Shown here in pieces: positions 33,801 to 46,010 of a stretch of DNA of 64,000 nucleotides (positions are counted from its first letter, which is position 1; every line of letters starts with the position of its first letter). Location of the stretch: positions 71,004,311-71,068,310 of the forward strand of contig NC_067482.1 in the NCBI RefSeq assembly GCF_947179515.1, written 5' to 3'. The notes below the pieces were generated by a model. It was not told the origin of the DNA and did not search any database. It worked only from the letters and a program-made list of their open reading frames with translations. The position numbers and the translations under genes are program-made. Origin of the DNA: Apodemus sylvaticus. Taxonomy: Eukaryota > Chordata > Mammalia > Rodentia > Muridae.

Positions 33801-34110
33801 GGGTTGAGGGTTCTTATTGGAGTATTTTCCTTTGACCAGCAAGAAGTGTCCCTCAGTGTCTCTTTTGATGACTTAGGGTTAAAAGTCAATTTTATCTGAT
33901 ATTAGAGTGGGTTCTCTGGCTTATTTCCTGAGACCATTTGCTTGTAAAATTTTCTTCCAGCTTTTTACTCTAAGGTTGTGTTTGTCTTTTACACTGAGGT
34001 GTGTCTCCTGTATGCAGCAAAATGAAGGGTTCTGTTTACATAACCAGTCTGTTAGTCTATGTCTTTTTTTGGGGAATTGAGTCCATTGATGTTAAGAGAT
34101 GTTAAGGAAT
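30861..34110 (-). pseudogene. L1-E ORF2 remnant (endonuclease and RT)
   Basis: From 34110 downwards: endonuclease region (heavily mutated), linker frame 33323-32910 (RRTRREEIIKIRAEINQ-like block), RT frame 32436-31714 with SLDAEKAFDKIQHS and FVDD (one substitution in the catalytic motif), then 31291-31109 (LSSCTKLNSKWIKDL). The C-terminus continues at 27693-27130 beyond L1-F. Numerous frameshifts. A 20-bp-scale tandem duplication of 'gaccaagtgaccat' lies near 31385-31425. Confidence 0.82.
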
Positions 34111-34191
34111 AGTGATTATTACTTCCTGACATTTTTGATTTTATTTCTTGTATTTGATTGGTTATCTTCTTTTGGTTTTGATGAAAGAAGT

Positions 34192-35422
34192 TTAATATCT
34201 TGCTTTTTCCAGGGTGAAGTTTCCCTCCTTGTAGTGGTGTTTTTCTCCTATTATCCTTTGTAGAGCTGGGTTTCTGGAAAGATATTGGGTAAACTTTGTT
34301 TTGTCACGAAATATCTTGGTTTCTCCATCTATGGTGATTGAGAATTTTGCTGGGCATAGTAGTTTTAGCTGGCATTTGTGTTCTCTTAGAGTCTGCATGA
34401 AATCTGACCAGGATATTCTAGCTTTTATGGTCTCTGGTGGGAAGTCTGGTGTGATTCTGATAGGTCTTCCTTTATATGTTACTTGGCCTTTTTTTCTTAC
34501 TGCCTTTAATATTCTTTCTTTATTTAATATATTTGGGGTTTTGATTATCATGTAATGGGAGGTATTTCTGTTCTGGTCCAGTCTGTTTGGAGTTCTGTAG
34601 GCTTCTTGTATATTCATGGGCATTTCTCTCTTTAGGTTAGGAAAATTTTCTTCCATAATTTTATTGAAGATATTTGCTGGCCCTTTAAATTGTAAACCTT
34701 CACTCTTGTCTATGACTATAATCCTTAGGTTTGGCATTCTCATTGTGTCTTGAATTTCCTGGATGTTTTGGGTTACAAGCTTTTTGCATTTTGCATTTTC
34801 TTTGACAGTTGAATCCATGGTTTCCATGGTATCTTTGGCATCTGATATTCTTTCTTCTATCTCTTGTATTCTGTTGTTGATTGTCGCATCTATGGCCCCT
34901 GATTTCTTCCCAAGGTTTTCTATCTCCAAAGTTGTCTCCCTTTGTGATTTCTTAGTTGTTTCTACTTCTGATTTTAGATCCTGGATGGTTTTGCTTAGCT
35001 CCTTCACTTGCTTGTTTGTGTTTTCCTGTAATTCTTTAAGAGATTTTTTGTGTTTCCTCTTTCATGACCTCAGCCTATTAACCAAAGTTCTCCTGTATTT
35101 CTTTAAGTATTTTTGTGTTTCCTCCTTATCGGCTTCTATTTTTTGACCCGTATTCTCCTGGATTTTTTTTTAATGATTTTTGTGTTTCCCTTGTAAGGGG
35201 TTCTAACTTTTGATCAATTTTCTCCTGAATTTCTCTAAGAGATTTATTTAAGTCCTTCGTACGTTCTTGTAACAGCATCATGACCAGTGATTTTAAATCC
35301 AAATCTTGTTTTTCTGGTGTGTTTGGGTATCTAGAACTTGCTGTTAATGGAGAATTAGGTTCAGATGCTGCCATATTGCCTTGATTTCTGTTAGTAACAT
35401 TCCTATGTTTGCCTTTTGCCAT
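34192..35422 (-). pseudogene. L1-E ORF1
   Basis: Best-preserved ORF1 in the window. The start frame 35422-35126 begins MAKGKHRNVTNRNQGNMAAS and carries the repetitive coiled-coil region (SLREIQEKIDQKLEPLTRET). Frame 35007-34192 (271 codons) continues with KELSKTIQDLKSEVETTKKS, the RRM (MPNLRIIVIDKSEGLQFKG) and the C-terminal domain (ARISWSDFMQTLREHKCQ, SRNPALQRIIGEKHHYKEGN). A frameshift in 35007-35126 separates them. The coiled-coil part repeats an acacaaaaat...aaagaaat..caggaga block about three times. ORF1p normally coats L1 RNA as a trimer. Confidence 0.88.
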
Positions 35423-36043
35423 CTAATTCTCACTGGTGTTAGTTGGTCTTGTTGTCAATGGCTGGTGCTTCAACCTCCTTTGAGCCTGTAAGGCTATTTC
35501 CACAACACTGGATGACTGGGTTTCCCCTGACACAGACTGCTGATGTCCTGCCCTCCTCTTGGGGGTGCTGTTGGAGCCCTGGTGTGTCCTTCCCCAAGCA
35601 ATGTTATACTTGGGTTATCTCTGTGGACTGAACCTGGTGCTGCCAGTCTTCTCTGTCAGTGAGCGAAGATGGCAGTGGGGATCCAGCAGTGCACAGGCTC
35701 CATGCCTGACTGGCACACAGATGAACCGCTGCTCTCCCAGGTCCTGGGCACAGGCAGCAGCCTGCAGCTCGGTGGTCTGCATCACCAGTGGTCTTAGACT
35801 AGGGATAACTCAGTACCCGAGATTGCCTATCCTGTCTGGGGACAAAGGTGGCAGCTGCAGACCTCTCCACAGCAGAGTACCCAAGCCTGGCTGGTACACA
35901 GACAAACTGCTACTCGCCCAGGTCCTGGGCACAGGCGGCAGCCTGCATCTTGGTGGTTTGCATCCACAGAGGTCTTAGACTCAGACTCAGGATAGCTCAG
36001 TACCTGGGGTCGCCTGTCCAGTCCGGTTGGGGACAAAGATGGC

Positions 36044-36044
<1 letters not shown>
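35423..36044 (-). promoter_or_regulatory. L1-E 5' UTR with tandem promoter monomers
   Basis: Two copies of an approximately 200-bp unit occur head to tail. Each has 'ggtcctgggcacaggc', 'cagcctgca', 'ggtggt', 'ggtcttagact', 'agctcagtacc' or 'aactcagtacc' and 'ggggacaaag'. The copies are at about 35735-35850 and 35915-36035, with related sequence upstream. Rodent L1 promoters are built from such monomers, which drive transcription towards ORF1 (leftwards here). Part of the outer monomer is lost at the ATT tract. Confidence 0.75.

Positions 36045-36094
<50 letters not shown>
36045..36094. repeat. (ATT)n microsatellite
   Basis: About 16-17 uninterrupted ATT units at the 5' end of L1-E. Confidence 0.97.
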
Positions 36095-36095
<1 letters not shown>

Positions 36096-37109
36096 GACTC
36101 CCTCCAGTAGTTTCTCATCCCATTCCTTCTCCTCCTTGTTTCTGAGAGGATGCTCATCTCCATCTCCACCGGGCATTTCCCCTTCCCTGGGGCCTCAAGT
36201 CTCTCTAAGATTAAGCACATCATCTCCCTCTGAGGAGTAACCAGGTAGGCCTCTGCTATATTTGTACCAGTGGCCACAGACTGGTGTGTGTATGCTCCTG
36301 GCTGGTGGCTTAGTCTCTGGAAGCTCCCTGGGGTCTTCATTAGACCAGACTGCTAGCCTACATATGGGGTTGCTCTCCCCTTTCGCTTCTTCATTCCTTC
36401 CCATAATTCAACCATAGGGGTCCCTGAATTCAGTCCAATAGTTGGGTGTAAGTATCTGCTTCTGTCTCAGTTGCTGGTAGGACCTCTCAGAGGACAGCCA
36501 TGCCAGGCTCCTCTCTATTAGCACTGTAGTATCAGGAAGAGTGTCAGACCTTGGTGTCCCCACCATGAGATGGATCCAAAGTTGAACTGGTCATTGAATG
36601 GCTTTTCATTTAGTCTCTTCTCCACTTTTGGCCATTCAGTTCTTTTAGACAGAAATGGTTCTAGGTCAGAAATTTTGACTCTGGGTTAGTAACCCTGTCC
36701 CTCTGCTTGAGGCCCTGACTATAAAATGGAGGTGGACTCTTCCAAAGTTCTCCTTCTCCCCATTGTTGGACATTTTGGCTAAGGACACTCCAATTGAGTC
36801 CTTAGAGTCTCTCAGCTCCCTGGTCTCTGGTACTTCCTAGAGAGTCCCCACCTCCTCCCATAAGAAGCTGCTTATCTCTATGTATTCTCTGGGCCATCTG
36901 GGCTTCTCTGCTGCCTCCCACAAACTTGAACCTGTTCCCCTTTACCCCTCACCCTCCCCTATCCCACCTAGGTCTCTCCCTTCCTGTGCCTCAAGTTATT
37001 ATTACCTTCTTCCTTCTTAGTGGAATTGAAGCATCCTCAATTGGGTCTTTGTGCTTGTGACACTTCATGGTCTGTGGGTTGTATCCTAAGTATTTTGTTT
37101 ATTTTGGCT

Positions 37110-40100
37110 AATATCCACTAATCAGTCAATACATACCATGTGTATTCTTCTGGATCTAAGTTACCTCACTCATAGTAATGTTTTCTAGTTACATCCATTT
37201 GTCTGTAAAATTCATGATGTGTTTGTTTTTAATAGTTGAATAGAATTCCATTGTGTAAATAAACAATGTTTTCTCTATCCATTCTTTGGATGAGGGACAT
37301 CTGGGTTGTTTCCAGCTTCTGACTATTACAAATAAAGCTGCTATGAACATAGTGGATCACTTGTCCTTGTGGTATAGTGAGCTGTCTTTTGGGCGCTTCA
37401 GATAGAAATATTTCCAATTTTTTGAGGAACGATCATATTTATTTTCAGAGTGGTTGTACAATTTTGCAATGTCATCAGCAGTGGAGGAGTGTTCCTCTTG
37501 CTCCACATCCTCACCAGCATGTGCTGTCACTTGAGTTTTTGATCTTAGCAATTCTGAGTGGGGTGAGGTGAAATCTCAGGGTCGTTTTTATTTACATTTC
37601 TGTGGTGAATAAGGACTTTGAACATTTCTTTAAGTGCTTCTCTGTCATTTGAGATTCTTCTGCTGTGAATTCGGTTTAGCTCTGTACTCCATTATTTAAT
37701 TGGGTTATTTGATTTTCTGGAGTCTAATTTCTTCAATTCCTTGTATATTTTGGATATTAGCCCTCTATCAGATGTTGGGTTAGTGAAGATTATTTTCCCG
37801 ATCTGTAGGTTGATCTTAGAGACTAAACCATTGGTGTTCTCTTCAGGAAATTTTCCCCTGGGCTGGTGTATTCAAGGCTCGTTCCTACCTTCTCTTCTAT
37901 TACATTCAGTGTATCTAGTTTTATGTTGAGGCCCTTGATCCACTTGGACTTGAGATTTGTGCAAAATGATAAATACGGATCCAATTTTATTCTTCTGCAT
38001 AGAGACTTCCAGGTAAAACAATGCCATTTATTGAAGACGACTTCCTTTTTTCACTGTATGATTTTGGCTGCTTTATCAAATATCAAATATCCATAGGTGT
38101 GTGGATTTACTTCTAGGTCTTCAATTCTATTCCATTGATTGACCTGTCTCTGTTTATAACACTATTGCTTTGTATTACAGCTTGAGGTCAGGGATGTCGA
38201 TTCCCCCAGAAGTTCTTTTATGTTGAGGATTGTTTTGGCTATCCTGGCTATTTTTGTTTGTTTGTTTTTTTATATTTAGTTGAGAATTGCTCTTTCTATC
38301 TTTGTGAAGAATTGTATTGGAATGTTGATGGGGATTGCGTTAAATCCGTAGTTTGCTTTTGGTAAAAATAGCCATTTTCACTATGTTAATTCTATCATTC
38401 AATGGGCATAGGAGATCTTTCCATTTTCTGAGATCTACTTCAATTTCTTTCTTCAGATATTTGATGTTCTTTTCATATAGATCTTTCACTTGCTTGGAAG
38501 AGTTACACCAAGATTTTTTATACTATTTGTAGCTATGATAAACAGTGTTGTTTCCCAAATTTCTTTCTCAGTAAGTTTATCATTTTATAAAGTAGAGATA
38601 CTGATTTGTTTAAGTTAATTTTATGTCCTGACACTTTGCTTATATTGTTTATTGGCTGTACAAGTTATCTGGTGGAATTTGGGGGTTGCTTATGTATACT
38701 ATCATATCATTGCAATTAGTGAGCTTTGACTTTTTCATTTTAAATTTGCATCTAATTGATTTCCTTTTATTCTCTAATTGCACTAGTTAGAACTTCAAGT
38801 GCTATATTGGATAGATAGAGAGAGGAGGCATACTTGGATTGTCCCTGATTTTATTGGGATTGCTTCTAGTTTCTCTCCATTTAATCTGATACTGGCTATT
38901 GGTTTACTATATATTGTCTTGATTATATTTAGATACACACCATGAATTTATGTCTTTCCAAGAGTTTTCACATGAAGATGTGTTGTATTTTGTTGAAGGT
39001 TTTTTTCAGCATCCAATGAGATGATCATGTGGCTTTTTTCCTTGAGTTTGTTTATGTAATGTATTGCATTGATGGATTTTCAAATATTGAACCATTCGTG
39101 CATCCCTGGAATGAGGCCTACTTGATCATGGTTTTGATGTGCTCTTGGATTCAGTTAACATTAATTTTATTGAGTATTTTTGCATTGATATTCATAAGCT
39201 AGATTGTCCAATTATATTGTCAGCTTTGGAGATGGTTCCATGAACTGTTGAGAGGAAGATATATTCTTCTTGTTTTGAGGTGAAATGTTCTGTAAATATC
39301 TGTGAAATCCATTTTGTTCATAACTTCTGTTAGTTTCACTACGTCTCTGATGGGTTTCTGTTTTAGTAATCTGTTCATTGGTGAGAGTGAAATTTAAGAC
39401 TTGCAGTATTATTGTAGTTCAATGTGTGTTTTGAGCTTTAGTAAAGTTTGTTTTCAAATGTGAGTGCCCTTGCATTTAGGGCACAGGTGTTCAGAATAGA
39501 GACTTCCTCTTGGTGCACTTTTCCTTTGATAAATATGAAGTGCACTTCTCCATTTTGTTTGATAACTTTTGGTTGAATGTCTACTTTATTGGATACTAAA
39601 ATAGAACTACAACTTTTGTCTTGGGACCATTTGTTTGGAAAACTTTTTCCCAGCCTTCTAAGCTGAGGTAGTGTCTATCTTTGCCAGTAATGTATGTTTC
39701 TTGTATGCATCAAAATGCTGGATCCTGTTTATGTATCCAGTCTGTTAGCCTGTCTCTTTTTGTTAAGGAATTGAGTTCATTGATGCTCAGGAATATTAAA
39801 GACAGATGGTTGTTAGTTCCTGTTACTTTTGTAGCTGGAAGTGGTATTATGTGTGTATGATTCTCTTCTTTTGGGATTGTTGTGAAATGCTTAATTTCTT
39901 GTGTTTTCTTCAGTATAGTTAACATTCTTGTGTTAGAGATATTCTTCTAGTATCCTCTGTAGGACTGAATTACTAGAAAGACATTGTTTACATTTTTTTA
40001 ATGGAATATCGTTTTTTTTCAATCTATGGTGATTGAGAGTTTTACTTGGTATAGTGTTCTGGGCTAGTATTTGTGTTCTCTTAGGGTCTGGATGACATCT

Positions 40101-40860
40101 GTCCAGGATCTTCTGGCATTTAGAGTCTCTGTTTAGAAGTCTGGTATAATTCTGATAGGTCTGACTTCATATGTTACTTGGCCTTTTCCCCTTCCCTTAG
40201 AACTTTTAATATTCTTTTTGTTGTTGTTGTTCTCTGGATTTAGTGTTTTGATTATTATGTGACAAGAGGATTTTCTGTTCTCTTCCTATCTATATGGCAT
40301 TCTGTAGGGTTCTTGTATACTTCTTGCCATCTTTTTCTTTAAGTTAGGGTAGTATTCGTCTACGATTTTGTGGAAGATGTTTTCTAGCCCTTTGAGCTGG
40401 GCTTTTTTTTTCCCCTTAGGTTTGATCTGTTTATTGTATAGAGAATTTCCTGGATAGTTTGGGTAGCAGTTTTTTTATACTTTGTATTTTCTTTGTCCAA
40501 TGTGGCAATAAGGTATCTCTACAACTGACATTCCTTTTTCTATCTTTTGTATTATGTTCTTGATATTTGCATCTGTAGCTCCTGTCCTCTTTCCTAGGTT
40601 TTCTATTTCCAGGATTGCCTCCATTTGTGATTTATTTATTATTTCTACTTCCATTTTTAGTTTTTTTCCATTGTTCAATTTCTACACCTGTTTGATTGTG
40701 TTTTCCTGTAGTTCTTTAATAGATTTATCTGTTTCCTTTTTAATGTCTTCTATCCATTTGCTATGTTTTCCTGTGTTTCATTAAGGTAGTTCTTTATATC
40801 TGCCTTAAAGGCCTCTATCACCTTTATGATAGGGGATTTTAGGTCATTATCTTGCTTTTC
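37110..40860 (-). pseudogene. L1-G ORF2 and ORF1 remnants
   Basis: No long frame survives. Recognisable pieces are the knuckle/C-terminal region (about 37360-37550), RT region (about 38400-39190, nucleotide-level match to 'tcaatgagatgatcatgtg'-type blocks), ORF2 start frame 39925-39710 (LSLIFLSINELNSLTKR, WIHKQDPAF), and ORF1 frame 40678-40475 (KKLKMEVEIINKSQMEAILE). About 0.8 kb of the endonuclease/RT region appears deleted near 39200. Confidence 0.7.
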
Positions 40861-42885
40861 CTTTTTTTGTTCTTTTTTATTGGATATTTATCTATTTACA
40901 TTTCAAATGTTATCCTGGTTTCCCCTCCACAAACCCCCATTCCATCCACCCCCTGCTTCTATGAGGATGTTCTCCCTCCCAACCACCCACTTTCACCACA
41001 CTGCTCTGGCATTTACCTACACTGGGCAATCTAGCTTTCACAGGACCAAGGAATTCTCCTCCTATTAATGTTAGACAGTGTCATCCTCTGCTACATATGT
41101 GGCTGGTGGCTACCTGCAGTTCCACATTCCCCATTGCTACATACCTCCGTTCAAATTTCTAGCTTTCTGTATATCATCCCCCATGTGTCCTCTCTGATCT
41201 TGTCCACTTTTCCCCCTCCCCCTACTTTCTTTCTACCAAGTCCCTCCCATTATATACCTCCAATGAGAATTTTGGTCCCCATTCTAAGAAGGACTGAAGC
41301 ATCTGGATTTTGGTCTTCTTTCTTCTTGAGCTTCATATGGTATGTGAATTGTATCCTGACTATTCCAAGCTTTGGGGCTAATATCCTCTTATTAGTGATA
41401 TATACCATGTGAATTCTTTTGTGACTGGGTTACCTCACTCAGGATATTATTTTCTAGTTCCATCCATTTGCGTAAAAATTTCATGAAGTCATTGTTTTTA
41501 ATAGCTGAGTAGTATTCCATCGTGGAAATGTAGCACATTTTCTGCACCCATTCCTCTGTTGAGGGACATCTATTTTTTTCCAGCTTCTGACTATTATAAA
41601 TAAGGCTGCTATGAACATAGTGGAGCATATGTCCTTGTTATATGTTGGAACATCTTTTGGGTATATGCTCAGTAGTGGTATAGCTGGGTCCTCAGGTAGT
41701 ACTATGTCCAATTTTCTGAGGAACTGCCACACTGATTTCCAGAGTGGTTGTACCAGCTTGCAATCTCACCAGAAATGGAGTAGTGATCCTCTTTCTTCAC
41801 ATCCTTGCCATCATCTGCTATCTCCTGAGTTTTTGTTTTTTCTCCCATCCCTGCCCACCCCTGAGTTTTTAATCGTAGCCATTCTGACTAGGGTGAGGTA
41901 GAATCTCAATGTTGTTTTGATTTGCATTTCCCTGATGACTAAGGATGTTGAACATTTCTTTAGGTGCTTCTTGGCCATTCAATATTCCTCAGCTGAGAAT
42001 TTGTTGTTTAACTCTTTACCTCCATTTTTAATAGGGCAATTTCTTTTTCTGGATTCTAACTTCTTGAGATCTTTGTTTACATGGGATATTAGCCCTCTGC
42101 CAGATGTAGAATTGTTAAAGATCTTTTCCCAATCTGTTGGTTGCCATTTTGTCATATTGATAGTGTCCTTTGCCTTCTAGAAACTGCAGTTTTATGAGGT
42201 CTCATTTGTTGATTGTTGATCTTAGAGCATAATCCATTGGTGTTCTATTCAGAAAAATTTCCTCTGTGCCCATGTATTGAAGGCTCTTCCCACTTTCTCT
42301 TCTATTAGTTTCAGGGTATCTGCTTTTAAGTGGAAGTCCTTGGTCCACTTGGACTTGAGCTTTGAACAAGGAGATAAGAATGGATCGATGTGTGCATCCT
42401 TCTACATGCTGACTGCCAGTTGAACCATCACCATTTGTTGAAAATGCTGCCTTTCCCACTGGATGGTGTTAGCTTCTTTGTCAAAGATCAAGTGGCCATA
42501 GGTGTGTGGGTTCATTTCTGGGTCTTCAATTCTATTCCACTGGTCCACCTGCCTGTCACTGTACCTATACCATGCAGTTTTTTTTTAACCACTATTGCAT
42601 TGTAATACAGCTTGAGGTGGGTCAGGGATGGTGATTCCCCCAGAAGTTCTTTTATTTTTGAGAATAATTTTTGCTCTCCTGGGATTTTGGTCATTCCAAA
42701 TGATTTTGCCAATTGTCCTTTTTCTATGAAGAATCGAGTTGGAATTTTGATGGGCATAGCATTGAATCTGCACATCAGCTTGAGCAAGATAGCGATTTTT
42801 ACTATATTAGTCCTACCAACCCATGAGCATGGGAGATTTTTCCAACTTCTGAGATCTTGTTTGATTTCTTTCTTCAGGGATCTCG
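40861..42885 (-). mobile_element. L1-H: 5'-truncated older L1 nested in L1-G
   Basis: Poly-T and an Lx-like 3' UTR end ('atttatctatttacatttca' with a caaatgttatcctggtttcc block) start at about 40870. ORF2 C-terminus follows, then the region behind the RT, ending near 42885 at 'ttcttcagggatc'. L1-G ORF1/5' UTR sequence resumes at once. ORF2 frames at 41392-41732 (KNRCPSTEEWVQKMCYI) and 42202-42919 are broken. No clear target duplication. Confidence 0.75.
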
Positions 42886-43490
42886 TGCTCATCACTGCCC
42901 ATCGGGTTATCTTTGGCATTTACTAACCTGAGTGTCTCTGACTGAAGCCAGCCTCTTTGAAGACAGACAGTGCTGTCTCTAGTTATGATGTACCTCTTTT
43001 GTCTCTGGTTAGAAGAGGATACCTGTGTCCCTGATTACTGAGGTCTGCCTGGGAAGACAGGTAGGCTGTGTCCCTGATTAGTGTGGGTTGCCTGGGAGGC
43101 AGACAGGCTATGGGGTATGGGAGAATATTGGGATACCTGTTCTGGAAAAGTGAACCAGAAGGAAGGTAGAGCTTGGCAGGACAGGTGGGCATAGTTTCAG
43201 CTGGGTTCTGTGTCTTGGGCTACTGTATACCAACCTGATAGCATGCAGGCTGAAGTGTCTTGGTGTGTATTAGGCTGTTGAGGCCATGGTAGGATGATGG
43301 GACTGGAAGAAAAGCAGTGAAGCTCAGTAGGGAGGAGGCCTGGGTTAGCTGGGCACCCTGTGGTTGTGCTATCTGGTGTGGGTATTGGAGCATGATTTTC
43401 ACCTGTATCTTTGGTTACTGAAGACCTCCTTGTCGGCAAGTAGGTTGGAGCATGTAGGCGGGTATCAGCTGCTGATCTGTGATGTTAATT

Positions 43491-44834
43491 GTATTTGTTA
43501 CCTCCTTTTTATATTTCCTCATTTTATTGAATAATTTTCTCTCAAAAGGATGGAGGAACACTTCATTATTGATTCATATCTAGAGCAGGCATTGTAATGT
43601 GTAAGAGATGGTCATTTTTGAGGAATGGAATGCTGCTTGCTGTTCAGATTTCTATGTCTTCTGGTTTTAAGCTTGTTCCTCTTCTGCCAGCTAACACGAT
43701 GGTCGCTATCCTTTTGTTTTATTTATGTTGTTTGTATTTAAATTCAATAGCTCTCAAGATCCATCTGTCCCATTTTTAATGTAAAATGAAGAACATACAC
43801 ATTTGAAAATGATATTTCATTTGTTTGTTTGTTTTTGTAAATATTTTATTGATATTTTATGTTTCTGAGCCTTCTTCAAATTAGATGTGGCCATGCACCA
43901 AATGCTGGTCAGCAACCTTTTAGCTTGGGCTACACCTTTTTTTTTTTAACTGAAAAGTATGTTGTATCTATTTATTGCTTTAATCATAATATATGTTCAT
44001 GTTTCTAAAGCACTGTTGTCTTTTTTAAATTAATTAATTTATTTTTAGCTTGTTCCATAGAGATCTAAGCACGAGCTACTCTAATGTGGTGCCATGTCAT
44101 ATTCTAATGCATGCTTACCTTGTGCAATGTTTGAAATAATCACACATACCTCTGTTTCTCAGGTGTGTATCATTTTGTTATGGTCAAAGCTTTCAAAATG
44201 TCCCTGTTCTAAATCTTATTAACATGGTTAACATGAACTGCTTGATTGCTATTTACAGTCACTCCACTGTGCAATAAAGAAGCAAAACTTCTAACTCACC
44301 CCTGCCTGCTTATTGGCCTCTCCTTTCCCCATGCTCCCAGCTTCCAGGAGCATTCTTGTGCCCTCGATGTTTGTGAAATCAACTTAATATCTTTCTATAA
44401 TCCACATTTGGTACGTTTTGTTATTGAGCCTGGTTTACTTATCTGAATTTGATTCAGTTATAAACTGACACATTCTCAGAAGTCTATCCATCAGGCAAAT
44501 GGATGATGATTATATTAACCAAGGAAACCTGAGGGTCCACGACCATCACCACTGAGGCACAGCTTTAAAAGAAAATACATGGGTTCACTCTGTGATACAA
44601 AAGCATGCATGACTTCAAATGCAGATTCATAAGTCTCTCCATGATATTTAATCACAGTAGGGATACATTTTAAGAAATGACCAACTGGGTAATTTTGGTT
44701 TTATATGAATATCACAGAATATTCTTAGACAAATCTATACAGTAAGATATTGCAAAAATATGGTGTATGTTATAAAACATCATGTATACAATATTTTGAC
44801 AGAAAGATTATTATTGCTGCAAATCCACATGCAG
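43491..44834. other. No recognisable feature
   Basis: AT-rich unique-looking DNA with short T-runs. Nothing recognised as coding or repeat. Confidence 0.45.
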
Positions 44835-44839
44835 TAATT

Positions 44840-45021
44840 TGTTTTGCTTTGCTTTGTTTTTTGTTTCATTTTTTTTTGTTTTCTCAATAAAGAGAGTTTC
44901 TCTGTATAACCCTGGCTATCCTGGAACTCATTCTGTAGTCTAGGCTGGCCTCGAACTCAGAAATCCGCTTGCTTCTGCACACAAGTGCTGGGATTGCAGA
45001 CATGCACAACTACTGCCCACC
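44840..45021 (-). mobile_element. B1 SINE (7SL-derived), antisense
   Basis: Antisense B1 with its T-rich tail first, then 'gagtttctctgtataaccct', 'ggctatcctggaactcattc', 'aggctggcctcgaactcaga', 'aatccgc' and 'agtgctgggattgcagacat'. The RNA polymerase III B box (within ggcctcgaactc, antisense) is close to consensus. Moderately diverged. Confidence 0.92.
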
Positions 45022-45229
45022 TCACATTCACTTTTTTATTTGTACTGCCAAATTTTATTTTCCTCTAAAGTTTAGACTGGAGAAAGAATGTATGAGAGAA
45101 TACTCCATTGAATCATCATTTTTCAAACTTTTTGTTTCTTCGTAGGGTTTGATAGTGTACCAGAAATTTCTTTTGCATCTTATGAATCAGTGTATCAAAA
45201 ATAGAAATTTAAAAATAATGAAAAGGACC

Positions 45230-45432
45230 TTGGAGACATTGCAATGGTCAAGAGCATATATAATTGTTTCAGAGAACCAAGGTTCTGTTTTAGCATCCAC
45301 ATGTATCTCACAACCATCTATGTATAATTCCAGTTCCAGAGGATCAGACACAATGTTCTGAACTCCATGGTCACTACACACATGTGTGATACAACTTGTG
45401 ACATAAAATAAAAATCTTTAACAAATTTTAAA
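45230..45432 (+). mobile_element. B2/B3-type SINE, diverged
   Basis: 'ggtcaagagcatatataatt' (tRNA-like head), 'ggttctgttttagcatccac', 'tctcacaaccatctatgtat', 'attccagttccagaggatca' and a tail 'aaataaaaatctttaac' follow the B2/B3 layout. Confidence 0.8.
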
Positions 45433-45446
45433 TTAAAAATACTTCA

Positions 45447-45449
<3 letters not shown>

Positions 45450-45521
<72 letters not shown>

Positions 45522-45606
45522 AAAGAGGGAAGAGAGAGGAAAGAAGGAGGGAATGATAGAAGGAAGGGAGGGAAGAAGGGAAGAAGGGATGAAAAGATGA
45601 AGGATG
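45450..45606. repeat. (TA)n followed by purine-rich GAAG/GGAA tract
   Basis: About 68 bp of TA units (one TG interruption at 45480), then about 85 bp of almost pure purine (ggaa, gaag, gagg). Its position directly behind the SINE tail suggests growth from that tail. Confidence 0.93.
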
Positions 45607-45614
45607 GTTTCTAG

Positions 45615-46010
45615 AACCAGTTATGATTTTTCTTCTCTTGTGCAGGAGTCCAATTAAGCAACTGCTGGTTTCCACCAAGTAATAAGTGCCCCTGTTGCAC
45701 CTTTAGAGGCATCCTGCTGTTCTAACCATTATTGTAGTTTATAGGTGTCACAGCAGGGTAGGACTATCAGCTGCTTCCTTTTCTTGGCAGCTTGCATAGC
45801 ACCCTCTGATACCATGACCGTGCTCCTCTGGCAGGAGGCTTTCAAGTTAGGTCCAGTTCTGCCTCCTGTGTATGATATGGTGTCTTCACCAATCAAAACT
45901 AACCAAAGGCAACAACAGTAGACTATATTTTTTAGGAGGCACTTGGAGACCTAGATCAACAACAAAAGAATTTTCTCATGACTGCTGCTACTTAGATATT
46001 CTATGTCTCT
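45615..46010 (-). mobile_element. Old L1-related 3' UTR fragment, tentative
   Basis: 'ccattattgtagtttatagg', 'gtcacagcagggtaggacta', 'agcttgcatagcaccctctg' and 'tggtgtcttcacca' match my memory of an older rodent L1 3' UTR in antisense. No coding part. Confidence 0.45.

Larger units (their letters stand above)
26894..36044 (-). mobile_element. L1-E: near full-length L1, split by L1-F
   Basis: The 3' end with an AAT-rich tail starts at 26894; 3' UTR and ORF2 C-terminus run to 27693. L1-F interrupts, and L1-E resumes at 30861 ('cttctctgccatccaaattt') with the rest of ORF2, then ORF1 (34192-35422) and a 5' UTR of about 620 bp containing tandem monomers. Without L1-F the element is about 6.0 kb, the usual full length. 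All frames are broken by stops and frameshifts. It is flanked by ATT microsatellites rather than a clear target duplication. Confidence 0.88.
36095..43490 (-). mobile_element. L1-G: old full-span L1, split by L1-H
   Basis: Older L1 in antisense. It has a long 3' UTR (36095-37110, with 'gccatgccaggctcctctct'-type blocks), an ORF2 remnant (about 37110-39950, with internal deletions near 37815 and 39210), and an ORF1 remnant (about 40000-40860). L1-H interrupts at about 40861-42885. The ORF1 start and a 5' UTR-like region rich in 'gtgtccctgatta' and 'ctgcctggga' repeats run to about 43490. Much more diverged than L1-E. It probably ended in the ATT tract that L1-E later split. Confidence 0.75.

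Noticed and set aside
35559..35978. 139-codon plus-strand frame rich in Cys, Ser and Leu
   Set aside because: It lies antisense in the L1-E 5' UTR monomers and repeats with the monomer. No independent evidence of coding.
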